Positions 1 through 6,484 of a stretch of 15,059 nucleotides of DNA are shown one piece after another. Below the pieces are notes generated by a model. That model did not search any database, was not told the DNA's origin, and saw nothing but the letters and a program-made list of their open reading frames with translations. Numbering within the stretch: the first letter of the stretch is position 1; each line of letters starts with the position of its first letter. The translations under genes were made by a program, and so were the position numbers. Source of the DNA: an uncultured Collinsella sp. (GTDB lineage Bacteria; Actinomycetota; Coriobacteriia; Coriobacteriales; Coriobacteriaceae); assembly GCA_900545875.1 (NCBI GenBank), contig URAQ01000013.1:1-15059 (forward strand). The letters are read 5' to 3'.

Positions 1-108
1 GGACAGTGTTGCGGCGTGGGCATCAGTTGCACCAGCGCCCGCCAAAAGTGCCACGGCCAGAGCGGCGGAAAGGGCGGCGGCTTTCGGTTTTCGTGAATCG
101 ATCCTCAT
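1..108 (-). CDS. N-terminus of a secreted protein (partial, runs off left edge)
   Basis: Thirty-six codons of an open frame are visible, starting at an ATG (106-108) preceded by a clear GGAGG Shine-Dalgarno at about 120-124. The peptide is a textbook Sec signal: a basic start (MRIDSRKPKA), a hydrophobic Ala/Leu core (about residues 11-27) and an AHA|A signal peptidase I site after residue 32. The product is therefore exported. The mature part is outside the window, so its function cannot be named. It is transcribed away from metY's terminator, in the same direction as metY but 312 bp further on, and so probably from its own promoter. Confidence 0.75.
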   Translation of the reverse strand, partial: MRIDSRKPKAAALSAALAVALLAGAGATDAHAATLS

Positions 109-420
109 GTAGCTGGAAACCTCCGTAGTGCGTTTTTGCTGCGTTTGAGCTGCGTGTGATTCGATCGCGCTGCATAGTACCCCGAGCAAATCGCGACCTG
201 CGGTTTTACTCAAAAGGCGCATGTCAATTGCGTAAAACTCACATCCTCTCAACAGGAGTTTTCCACAACTCGAATGCATAAAGCGTGTCAAAAACCCTGT
301 TTTTGCGCCCTCTCTATGCAAAAAAGACGCCTATGCAACCATTGTTCGCACAGGCGCCTTGAGCAGGCATTTTATGCAGTTATACCTATCGAGTCGCAAG
401 GGGTCCTTGCACAAGTCGCC
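109..420. other. Intergenic stretch between the secreted-protein gene and metY
   Basis: This 312-bp gap carries no credible gene. It holds the metY terminator (319-360) and the Shine-Dalgarno of the leftward secreted-protein gene. A TTGACA hexamer sits on the - strand (222-227), but I see no -10 at a proper distance. Weak symmetries are present: GTTTTAC/GTAAAAC arms at 203-209 and 232-238, GAGTT/AACTC at 256-271, and a six-bp A/T stem at 289-305. None is strong enough to call as a site. Confidence 0.5.
319..360 (-). terminator. Rho-independent terminator of metY
   Basis: Read on the - strand, a stem of about 13 bp (arms at 326-338 and 346-358, with three or four G-U pairs) closes a loop of about 7 nt and is followed directly by six T. 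It begins about 60 bp after the metY stop codon and points the right way, so it is the expected end of the metY transcript. Confidence 0.85.
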
Positions 421-1731
421 TTACTCGTCCAGCGCGGCGAAGGCCTGCTTCAGATCCCAAATGATATCCTCGGCGTTCTCGGTGCCGATGGAAAGTCGAA
501 TCGTGGAGGGCGTAATGTTCTGCTCGGCGAGCTCCTCGGCAGAGAGCTGGGAGTGCGTGGTAGTAGCCGGGTGCACGACGAGCGACTTGACGTCGGCCAC
601 GTTGGCGAGCAGCGAGAACACCTGCAGATGATCGATGAACTTCCAGGCGGCCTCCTGGCCACCCTTAATCTCAAAGGTAAAGATCGAGGCACCGCCGTTG
701 GGGAAGTACTTCTGATAGAGCTCGTGATCGGGGTGCTCAGGCAGGCTCGGGTGATTCACCTTGGCAACATGGCTGTCACCAGCCAGGAACTCAACGACCT
801 TCTTGGTGTTCTCAACATGACGGTCAACGCGCAGCGACAGAGTCTCGGTGCCCTGGAGCAGGACCCAGGCGTTGAACGGGCTGATGCAGGCGCCCTCGTC
901 ACGCAGCAGGATAGCGCGGACATAGGTTGCGAAGGCGGCGGGACCGGCAGCCTCGGCAAACGAAACGCCGTGGTAGGAGGGGTTGGGCTCGGCGATCTGG
1001 GCGTACTTTCCGCTCGCCTTCCAATCGAAGTTACCGCCGTCGACGATCACACCGCCCAGCGAGGTGCCGTGGCCGCCGATGAACTTGGTTGCGGAGTGGA
1101 CGACGATGTTGGCACCATGCTCCAGCGGACGGAACAGATACGGGGTGCCGAAGGTGTTGTCGACGACAACCGGCAGACCGTGCTTCTTGGCGATCTCGGA
1201 GATGGCGTCGATGTTGGGGATGTCGGAGTTGGGGTTGCCGAGCGTCTCGAGATAGATGACCGTGGTGTTGTCCTTGATGGCCCCCTCGACCTCTTCCAGG
1301 TTATGAGCATCGACGAAGGTGGTCTCGACGCCAAACTGGGAGAGCGTATGCTCCAGCAAGTTGTAGGAGCCACCGTAGATAGTCTTCTGGGCAACCACAT
1401 GGTCACCGGCCTGGGCAAGGGCCTGCAGGGTATAGGTGATGGCAGCAGCACCGGAGGCGACGGCTAGACCTGCCACGCCACCCTCGAGCGCGGCGATACG
1501 ATCCTCGAAGACGCCCTGGGTGGAGTTGGTCAGACGGCCGTAGATGTTTCCGGCGTCGGCAAGACCAAAGCGGTCGGCGGCGTGCTGGGAGTTGCGGAAC
1601 ACATAGCTCGTGGTCTGGTAGATAGGCACGGCACGGGAGTCGGATGCAGGATCGGCACTCTCCTGGCCAACGTGCAGCTGCAGGGTATCGAAACCAAAGG
1701 TGTACTCGGGGTTGTTGATGAACTGGCTCAT
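421..1731 (-). CDS. metY: O-acetylhomoserine aminocarboxypropyltransferase (OAH sulfhydrylase)
   Basis: This 436-residue PLP enzyme of the Cys/Met metabolism family joins O-acetylhomoserine to sulfide (or methanethiol), giving homocysteine (or methionine) in the cytoplasm. Full length matches the MetY subgroup, which is longer than MetB/MetC. The PLP-binding lysine is K216 in SATKFIGGHG, and the cofactor-contacting Asp is D191 in VVVDNTF. The N-terminal FDTLQLHVGQ and the ALEGG segment (about 81-85) are also typical. The start at 1731 is fixed by an AAGGAG Shine-Dalgarno (1738-1743) 6 nt upstream. The gene stands alone between its own promoter and terminator, divergent from a LysR regulator. 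Its 177-nt leader contains a cysteine-bearing mini-ORF and hairpin. Some members also show cysteine synthase activity; sequence alone does not settle that. Confidence 0.93.
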   Translation of the reverse strand: MSQFINNPEYTFGFDTLQLHVGQESADPASDSRAVPIYQTTSYVFRNSQHAADRFGLADAGNIYGRLTNSTQGVFEDRIAALEGGVAGLAVASGAAAITYTLQALAQAGDHVVAQKTIYGGSYNLLEHTLSQFGVETTFVDAHNLEEVEGAIKDNTTVIYLETLGNPNSDIPNIDAISEIAKKHGLPVVVDNTFGTPYLFRPLEHGANIVVHSATKFIGGHGTSLGGVIVDGGNFDWKASGKYAQIAEPNPSYHGVSFAEAAGPAAFATYVRAILLRDEGACISPFNAWVLLQGTETLSLRVDRHVENTKKVVEFLAGDSHVAKVNHPSLPEHPDHELYQKYFPNGGASIFTFEIKGGQEAAWKFIDHLQVFSLLANVADVKSLVVHPATTTHSQLSAEELAEQNITPSTIRLSIGTENAEDIIWDLKQAFAALDE

Positions 1732-1785
1732 GATGATCTCCTTGATCGAACAAAAGTAAATAAAAAGAGAGAAGTAAGTCGCTGT

Positions 1786-1817
1786 CTCCTGATCACGCCG
1801 ACGGGCGCAAACAGGAG
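1786..1817 (-). promoter_or_regulatory. Leader hairpin overlapping the metY upstream ORF
   Basis: In the metY leader RNA, CTCCTG (plus 1812-1817) pairs with CAGGAG (1786-1791), and a GCGCC/GGCGT inner stem closes a CGTC loop. This gives about 14 pairs with one mismatch. The 5' arm lies on codons 10-12 of the leader ORF and the loop and 3' arm reach past its stop, so a translating ribosome would open it. The same CTCCT could instead pair with the metY Shine-Dalgarno (AAGGAG, 1738-1743). No immediate U-tract follows, so a translational switch is as likely as attenuation. Confidence 0.55.
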
Positions 1818-1846
1818 CCCGGCATTCGTCTTGGTAAGCAATTCAT
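1793..1846 (-). CDS. 17-residue cysteine-containing leader peptide upstream of metY
   Basis: The ORF reads MNCLPRRMPGSCLRPSA and stops at TGA (1793-1795). It has the best Shine-Dalgarno in the area, AAAGGAGG (1854-1861), 7 nt from its ATG, so translation is likely. Cysteines are residues 3 and 12, and the second Cys codon sits at the edge of the hairpin's 5' arm. Short cysteine-bearing upstream ORFs ahead of sulfur genes are known from other actinobacteria (mycobacteria). By analogy, this one would sense charged tRNA-Cys and adjust metY expression. That role is inference; the ORF and its ribosome site are seen directly. Confidence 0.65.
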   Translation of the reverse strand: MNCLPRRMPGSCLRPSA

Positions 1847-1914
1847 ATGCAGGCCTCCTTTCGCATCCCGGTTCCGTGGTTGGCTTAATTACCTACCGCA
1901 TTTGTGTGTTTTGA

Positions 1915-1943
1915 ATAGTACGAGCATTGTTTCCGTCGGTCAA
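1915..1943 (-). promoter_or_regulatory. metY promoter
   Basis: On the - strand a TTGACC -35 (1938-1943) and a TACTAT -10 (1915-1920) are separated by exactly 17 bp. Transcription would begin near 1908, leaving a leader of about 177 nt that includes the cysteine mini-ORF and its hairpin. The LysR-type palindrome lies just upstream. Confidence 0.8.
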
Positions 1944-1963
1944 TCACTTAAAAGCGCTAACTT

Positions 1964-1984
1964 GTTATCTGTTTTATAGATAAC
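1964..1984. promoter_or_regulatory. LysR-type operator between metY and lysR
   Basis: Perfect inverted repeat GTTATCT-N7-AGATAAC, which contains the ATC-N9-GAT (T-N11-A) core of LysR-family recognition sites. Its centre (1974) is about 66 bp upstream of the predicted metY start, the standard position for the LysR recognition site at an activated promoter. It also ends 20 bp before the lysR start codon, so the regulator could repress itself from the same site. Confidence 0.75.
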
Positions 1985-2004
1985 TATCGAAAGGACGGGC
2001 GCCG

Positions 2005-2907
2005 ATGACCCTCCAGCAGCTTCGCTTTTTGATCGCCGTGGCAGAGTCCGGTTCGATCAACGCCGCAGCTCAGCGCCTCTATACCGCACAGTCCAATATC
2101 TCCAACGCCGTCAAAAGCCTGGAACAGGAGCTCCACCTGGAGATCTTTACGCGCTCCAGCCGCGGCGTCACGCTCACCAACGACGGCACCGAGCTTTTGG
2201 GCTATGCGCGCCAGGTCGTAGAGCAGGCCGACATGCTCGAGGCGCGCTACGAGGACGGCGGCACCCCGCAAGCCCGCCTCGCCATCTCCGCCCAGCACTA
2301 CGCCTTTTCGGTCGAGGCCTTTGTCAACGTGGTCGAGCGCTGCCGCGACAGCAAGTTCGAGTTCATCATGCGCGAGACCACCACATCGCAGATCATCGAT
2401 GACGTCCGCGCGTTTCGCAGCGACATCGGCATCCTCTATCTGGACGACTTTAACGTCCGCGTTCTGCAGAAGGCTTTTGCCGATGCGCGCGCGAGCTTCC
2501 ATCCCCTATTCGACGCGACGGTCCACGTCTTCGTTAGCGAGCGCCACCCGCTTGCCCGCCGCCAGCAGCTGTCCCTTGCCGACCTCACACCATATACGCG
2601 CTACAGCTTTGAGCAGGGAACCTCGAACTCCTTCTATTACGCCGAGGAACCTTTTAGCTATATCCCTTGCGACCGCAACATACGAATCTCGGACCGCGGA
2701 ACACTTACCAACTTACTTATCACGTCGAACGGCTACACCCTGTCGACCGGTGTCCTCTCCAATGAAATGCAATGGGGTATGGCATCGATCCCGTTAGCAG
2801 ACGCCCCAACGATGCACGTAGGCTATATCATGCACGACGAGCGCAAGCCCTCTCCCCTCTTGCAGCAATACCTCGACGAGCTCAACCGCATCATCCATGC
2901 CAACTAA
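2005..2907 (+). CDS. LysR-family transcriptional regulator, probable metY regulator
   Basis: This 300-residue protein has the usual LysR length. The N-terminal winged helix-turn-helix spans about residues 1-60 (FLIAVAESGSINAAAQRLYT, then SNISNAVKSLEQEL), followed by a linker helix (about 65-85) and a two-lobed effector-binding domain to the C-terminus. The start ATG has GAAAGGAC about 11 nt upstream. It is divergent from metY, with one strong palindromic operator in the shared spacer, so the natural reading is that it controls metY and itself in response to a sulfur metabolite. The effector cannot be deduced. I see no convincing terminator after it. Confidence 0.9.
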   Translation: MTLQQLRFLIAVAESGSINAAAQRLYTAQSNISNAVKSLEQELHLEIFTRSSRGVTLTNDGTELLGYARQVVEQADMLEARYEDGGTPQARLAISAQHYAFSVEAFVNVVERCRDSKFEFIMRETTTSQIIDDVRAFRSDIGILYLDDFNVRVLQKAFADARASFHPLFDATVHVFVSERHPLARRQQLSLADLTPYTRYSFEQGTSNSFYYAEEPFSYIPCDRNIRISDRGTLTNLLITSNGYTLSTGVLSNEMQWGMASIPLADAPTMHVGYIMHDERKPSPLLQQYLDELNRIIHAN

Positions 2908-2936
2908 CTGTCGGAAGACGGGGTAGAAATCGTAGA

Positions 2937-2968
2937 TTGCTAGCCCCCGGCGGGCATGGCGCTACAAT
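2937..2968 (+). promoter_or_regulatory. Possible rnhA promoter
   Basis: A good -10, TACAAT (2963-2968), lies 38 bp ahead of the rnhA start codon. The nearest -35-like hexamer is TTGCTA (2937-2942), but the 20-bp spacer is longer than ideal, so this is tentative. Confidence 0.35.
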
Positions 2969-3006
2969 GGTCACTCACACGAAACGTACCCAACGAAAGG
3001 AAGCCC

Positions 3007-3492
3007 GTGAAGGTCATCATCTATACCGACGGCTCGGCCCGATCAAATCCGGGACGCGGCGGCTACGGCGCCGTACTCAAATACACCAACCCCGCCGGCA
3101 AGACCTTCACCTCCGAGCTTTCACGCGGCTACGCCAAGACCACCAACAACCGCATGGAACTCATGGCGGTCATCGTGGCGCTCGAGGCGCTCAACCGCCC
3201 CTGCGAGGTCGAGGTCCATTCCGATTCGCAGTACGTCGTCAACGCTTTCAATAAACACTGGATCGACGGCTGGAAAAAGCGCGGGTGGAAAACTGCCAAC
3301 AAGCAGCCCGTTAAGAACCGTGACCTGTGGGAGCGCCTGCTTGCCGCAAAGAGCAAGCATAAGGTGGAGTTCATCTGGGTTAAGGGCCACGCCGGCCACG
3401 AGCTCAACGAGCGCTGCGATGAGCTCGCCACCACGGCGGCCGACGGCAGCAACCTCGATATCGACACCGGCTTTAACGAGAGCGACCTGTAA
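3007..3492 (+). CDS. rnhA: Ribonuclease HI
   Basis: Cytoplasmic endonuclease that cuts the RNA strand of RNA-DNA hybrids during replication and R-loop removal. I use the GTG start at 3007: AAAGGAAG lies just upstream and the protein then begins [10 protein letters not shown], as RNase HI proteins do (161 residues, normal length). An ATG 51 bp upstream is in frame but has no ribosome site and would add an unusual extension. All catalytic residues are present: D8 (YTDGS), E51 (NRMEL), D73 (SDSQY) and D138 (RCDELA), plus H128 in the flexible loop (KGHAGH). The basic handle region ([16 protein letters not shown]) is intact. A short, hydrophilic Asp/Asn/Ser-rich tail ends the protein. Confidence 0.95.
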   Translation: MKVIIYTDGSARSNPGRGGYGAVLKYTNPAGKTFTSELSRGYAKTTNNRMELMAVIVALEALNRPCEVEVHSDSQYVVNAFNKHWIDGWKKRGWKTANKQPVKNRDLWERLLAAKSKHKVEFIWVKGHAGHELNERCDELATTAADGSNLDIDTGFNESDL

Positions 3493-3565
3493 TAGCGTTT
3501 TCGCGCAGCTTTATATCCCCACGCGCTACACTCATCCTGTAGACCAAACAACGCAAGGGGGACGT

Positions 3566-4672
3566 ATGCTGCGCATCGCGACCATCGGCACATCCATGAT
3601 CACCGACGACTTTATCCAAGTCGTCAACGCCAACGACCAAGCCGCGTTTGTGGGCACGCTCTCGCGCGATGCCGAGCGCGGCGCCGCCTTTACCGCCGAA
3701 CACGGCGGCGAGCGTAACTTCACCGCACTTGACGAGCTTGCGTCCGCCGTCGACGTCGACGCCGTCTATATCGGCAGCCCTAACGCACTTCACCACGAGC
3801 AGGCCCTTGCCTGCATCGCCGGTGGCAAGCATGTCATCGTCGAGAAACCCTTCTGCGCCACCGAAGCGCAGGCGCTGGAAGTCTTCCGCGCTGCCGAGGC
3901 AGCAGGTGTCGTGGCCCTCGAGGCCATGCGCCCGCTCCATGACCCCGCTTTCCACGCCGTCGAGGACGCCCTGGGCGAGATTGCGCCCATTCGTCGCGCC
4001 TCACTGCGCTTTGGCAAGTATTCTTCGCGCTACAACGAGGTTCTCGCGGGGCGCGCCACCAATATCTTCGACTGCCACATGGCCTCGGGCTCCCTCATGG
4101 ACATTGGCGTCTACACCGTCGAGCCCATGGTCGAGATTTTCGGCATGCCCTCCGGCCTTACGAGCATGACTACTCTGCTCGACCCCACCACGCAACAGCT
4201 CACGCACGGCCCCATCGACGGCTGCGGTTCCATCCTCGCCAGCTACGGCGGTGGCCGCATCTCCGTCGAGCTCGCGCACTCCAAAATTACGAATGACCTG
4301 CTGCCCTCGCAGATAGAAGGCGAGCGTGGCACTATCCAGATCGACCATCTGTCCACGCCCCGCAACGTCCGCATCGACTATCGCGGCGACGTCGTACGCG
4401 GCTCGGCGACCGAGGCACCGCGCGAACAGGGCGAGAACGGCCGCGTGCTCGACCTGCCCAAATCGAGCAACACTATGGAATACGAACTCACAGACTTTAT
4501 CACCGCCATCGGCGGCATCGATAACGTTAAGGAAGAGATTTGGGAGACCCCGGCAGGACGCCACGAGCTTGGCCACTACCGCGATGTCACGCTCGTCTCA
4601 CTGCGTATCATGGATGCCGTGCGCCGGCAGGCCGGCATTACCTTCCCGGCCGACGCAGGCAAGCAGGCATAG
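3566..4672 (+). CDS. Gfo/Idh/MocA-family NAD(P)-dependent oxidoreductase
   Basis: A 368-residue protein starting at an ATG with AAGGGGGA upstream. The N-terminal Rossmann half begins MLRIATIGTSMI, the GTS variant of the nucleotide loop, and carries the family's EKP motif at residues 93-95 (VEKPF), whose lysine takes part in catalysis. The C-terminal half is the alpha/beta substrate domain, with a conserved MDIGVY segment. These enzymes oxidise or reduce sugars, inositols and related hydroxy compounds; the substrate here is not predictable. It follows rnhA by 73 bp and ends only 2 bp before the acylphosphatase start, so the latter two are almost certainly co-transcribed. Confidence 0.88.
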   Translation: MLRIATIGTSMITDDFIQVVNANDQAAFVGTLSRDAERGAAFTAEHGGERNFTALDELASAVDVDAVYIGSPNALHHEQALACIAGGKHVIVEKPFCATEAQALEVFRAAEAAGVVALEAMRPLHDPAFHAVEDALGEIAPIRRASLRFGKYSSRYNEVLAGRATNIFDCHMASGSLMDIGVYTVEPMVEIFGMPSGLTSMTTLLDPTTQQLTHGPIDGCGSILASYGGGRISVELAHSKITNDLLPSQIEGERGTIQIDHLSTPRNVRIDYRGDVVRGSATEAPREQGENGRVLDLPKSSNTMEYELTDFITAIGGIDNVKEEIWETPAGRHELGHYRDVTLVSLRIMDAVRRQAGITFPADAGKQA

Positions 4673-4674
4673 CG

Positions 4675-5085
4675 ATGGGCCTCTTCGATACGTTCTTCTC
4701 CAGCGTCACCGGCGGCAGTCGAGAGCCTCAAAAACCATCAAACGTCGAGCTCGAGCTGCGCCGCAGGCTTACTGTGCTCGCAAGCGACGAGGCCACTCAA
4801 GACACTCCCCTGCGCTATTTCCTGCGCTGGGAGGGGCAAGTCCAAGGCGTTGGTTTTCGCTTTACCAACACCAACCTCGCGCAGGCACGCGCACTCACCG
4901 GCTGGGTACGTAACATGGAAGACGGCTCAGTCGAGATGGAGATACAGGGAGCTCCGGCAAGCATCCTATCTCATCTCGAGGCACTTCATGCCTCCTACGA
5001 GCGCATGGGAACGCGTTTTCGCCTCGTAGATGCCCAGGCCCGAGCCCCACTTGCCAATGAAGACGGTTTCAGTCCTCATTATTAG
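4675..5085 (+). CDS. acyP: Acylphosphatase with N-terminal extension
   Basis: Acylphosphatases hydrolyse carboxyl-phosphate bonds in small acyl phosphates. The domain covers about residues 47-136. GQVQGVGFRF holds the phosphate-binding loop with catalytic R62, and WVRN holds catalytic N80; their 18-residue spacing is as in the family. The protein is 136 residues, about 45 longer than a typical acylphosphatase, because of an extra N-terminus (MGLFDTFFSSVTGG, then a charged stretch). The start at 4675 has only a weak Shine-Dalgarno but lies 2 bp after the oxidoreductase stop, which suggests translational coupling. A later start inside the extension is possible. Confidence 0.85.
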   Translation: MGLFDTFFSSVTGGSREPQKPSNVELELRRRLTVLASDEATQDTPLRYFLRWEGQVQGVGFRFTNTNLAQARALTGWVRNMEDGSVEMEIQGAPASILSHLEALHASYERMGTRFRLVDAQARAPLANEDGFSPHY

Positions 5086-5110
5086 TATTGTGTGCTAAAT
5101 ACGGTATCAT
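5082..5110 (+). promoter_or_regulatory. Candidate perR promoter with overlapping Fur/PerR-like box
   Basis: TTAGTA (5082-5087) and TATCAT (5105-5110) with a 17-bp spacer make a fair promoter ahead of perR. The -35 side lies within an imperfect palindrome with TTAG and CTAA ends (5082-5098; five of eight positions symmetric). That is the size and place expected for a self-repressing Fur-family operator. The box overlaps the acylphosphatase stop codon. Confidence 0.45.
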
Positions 5111-5146
5111 TTACCTACGACCGTTGATAGAAAAGAGGCGAGGCGC

Positions 5147-5527
5147 ATGGCGGTGCAAAGAAGGAATACCAAGCAGCGAAAGCTGGTTCTTGACGCCGTG
5201 CGCCAAAGCTATAACCATCCCACCGCCGACGAGATCTACAACGCCGTGCGCGCGCAGGATGACAAAATCAGCCGCGGTACGGTCTACCGCAATCTCAATC
5301 TCTTGGCCGACGCCGGCGAGATCCTCTCCATCAAGACACCGGGCGGCAGTCGCTTCGATCGCACCATCGAGCCGCACGCGCATATCATCTGCACCTCGTG
5401 CAGCCGCGTCATCGACGTACCGCTCCCCTTCGATGCCCAGCTCGACGCCAAAGCGTCCGAGCAAATCGGCTGGAACGTCACGTCGCACTACACCATCTTT
5501 GAGGGACTCTGCCCCGACTGCCAGTAG
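5147..5527 (+). CDS. perR: Fur-family regulator, PerR type (peroxide-responsive)
   Basis: A 126-residue Fur-family repressor with GAGGCGAGG upstream of its ATG. The DNA-binding half has HPTADEIY and SRGTVYRNLNLL. Metal ligands line up with B. subtilis PerR: H24 (about H37), D71 (D85), H77 and H79 (H91, H93), D90 (D104), and the zinc cysteines C82/C85 and C122/C125. Aspartate rather than glutamate at the D104 position is what marks PerR as opposed to Fur. Iron-catalysed oxidation of the two His ligands releases such repressors from DNA. The N-terminus is about 14 residues shorter than B. subtilis PerR, so the first helix is reduced. Its targets are not in the window, apart from possible autoregulation. 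Confidence 0.82.
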   Translation: MAVQRRNTKQRKLVLDAVRQSYNHPTADEIYNAVRAQDDKISRGTVYRNLNLLADAGEILSIKTPGGSRFDRTIEPHAHIICTSCSRVIDVPLPFDAQLDAKASEQIGWNVTSHYTIFEGLCPDCQ

Positions 5528-5603
5528 TCTTTGAGACATGCGTGCAAATCTACTTGCCCATCCGCTACAGCAAACAGCACATTTCTAGGTATGTCCCGAA
5601 AAC

Positions 5604-6401
5604 CTACTCGGCGAGCAGACGGCGCAGTTCTTCTTCGACCGTGTGCACGTAACGGACACGGTCATTGACACCGCGCATGCTGGGATTGCAGCTCTCCATT
5701 AGATAAGGATGGCCCACCACGTTGAGCATGTCGCGGTCGTTTTCGTTATCGCCAAACGCCACCATTTCGTTAGGTGAGATCCCCAGCGCGCGACCATAAT
5801 CGGCAAGCGCGGACCCCTTGCCCGAATCAAAGCCGATAAAGTCGGTCCATTCGGTTCCCGACGTCATCACGTCGACACGGTCGCCAAAGAGGCGCTCAAA
5901 ATGCTCCAGCGCGGCCGGCTGATCCATCTCGGGCGTCTGGAAGGCAATCTTAATGACGTCCTCGTCGATGTCCTCGGGACGGTCGACCACCGCCACATCG
6001 CAGTGGACCTCATAGCGCAAATGGTCGACGAACGCATCGTTGCCGCCCATGGTGTAGAGGTGCCCCTCGCACGAAAGGGTCACGTCGGCATGGGGATACG
6101 CAACCACGGCATTCGCGATATCCATAGCAAGGCTGCGCTCCATGGAACGCTTGACAACGGCACGTCCCTCGCTCATCACCAGGGCTCCGTTTTCGCATAC
6201 ATAGGCGAGCTCATCGGCCACCGGGGCAAACAGGTGGCGCAAGCTCGCATATTGACGGCCGCTCGCCGGCATAAACACGATACCGCGACGATGCAGCTCA
6301 TCGATAAGCTCAAAGGCCTCGGAACGCGGCTCGCGCTCCCCCGGATGCAGCAACGTGCCGTCCAAATCGCATGCAATCAGCTTGATTCCCTCAAGACCCA
6401 T
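5604..6401 (-). CDS. Cof-type HAD-superfamily phosphatase
   Basis: A 265-residue haloacid dehalogenase-type hydrolase of the Cof/SupH subfamily, which dephosphorylates sugar phosphates, FMN and similar cytoplasmic substrates. Motif I is DLDGTLL, with nucleophile D12 and acid/base D14. Motif II is in MPASGRQ, motif III is a lysine near DSGKGSA, and motif IV is GDNENDRDML. A large cap domain lies between motifs II and III. I chose the ATG at 6401, where MGLEGIKLIACDLDGT begins normally and a GGGGGAA purine run lies upstream; an in-frame ATG 60 bp earlier would add an unlikely tail. A perfect 17-bp hairpin separates it from the UreE-like gene. It converges with perR. Confidence 0.88.
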   Translation of the reverse strand: MGLEGIKLIACDLDGTLLHPGEREPRSEAFELIDELHRRGIVFMPASGRQYASLRHLFAPVADELAYVCENGALVMSEGRAVVKRSMERSLAMDIANAVVAYPHADVTLSCEGHLYTMGGNDAFVDHLRYEVHCDVAVVDRPEDIDEDVIKIAFQTPEMDQPAALEHFERLFGDRVDVMTSGTEWTDFIGFDSGKGSALADYGRALGISPNEMVAFGDNENDRDMLNVVGHPYLMESCNPSMRGVNDRVRYVHTVEEELRRLLAE

Positions 6402-6429
6402 ATGCTTTCCCCCAAAGCACCTCATCAAC

Positions 6430-6474
6430 AGTAAGACGGACTTTGAATAGTTGCCTCTCAAAGTCCGTCTTACT
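6430..6474 (-). repeat. Perfect 17-bp inverted repeat (hairpin) between ureE-like and HAD genes
   Basis: Arms at 6430-6446 and 6458-6474 are exact reverse complements, around an 11-nt loop. It lies 10 bp after the UreE-like stop and ends about 29 nt before the HAD start codon. No T-run follows on either strand, so it is not a standard intrinsic terminator. It could still stop or stabilise the upstream transcript, or lower expression of the HAD gene. Confidence 0.8.
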
Positions 6475-6484
6475 CATACGCACG

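Noticed and set aside
203..238. GTTTTAC/GTAAAAC inverted repeat with TTGACA nearby
   Set aside because: The arms are only 7 bp with a 22-bp gap, and no -10 is properly spaced. It is too weak to call an operator or promoter.
259..267. TTTTCCACA, one base from a DnaA box
   Set aside because: A single near-match with no cluster, no AT-rich unwinding region and no dnaA/dnaN nearby does not make an origin.
274..1467. A 397-codon + strand frame opposite metY
   Set aside because: It runs through the metY terminator and encodes no recognisable protein, whereas metY on the other strand is complete with promoter, ribosome site and terminator.
1744..1914. SAM riboswitch or T-box in the metY leader
   Set aside because: I find no SAM-I/II/IV core pattern and no T-box sequence. 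The leader ORF and hairpin explain the visible structure better.
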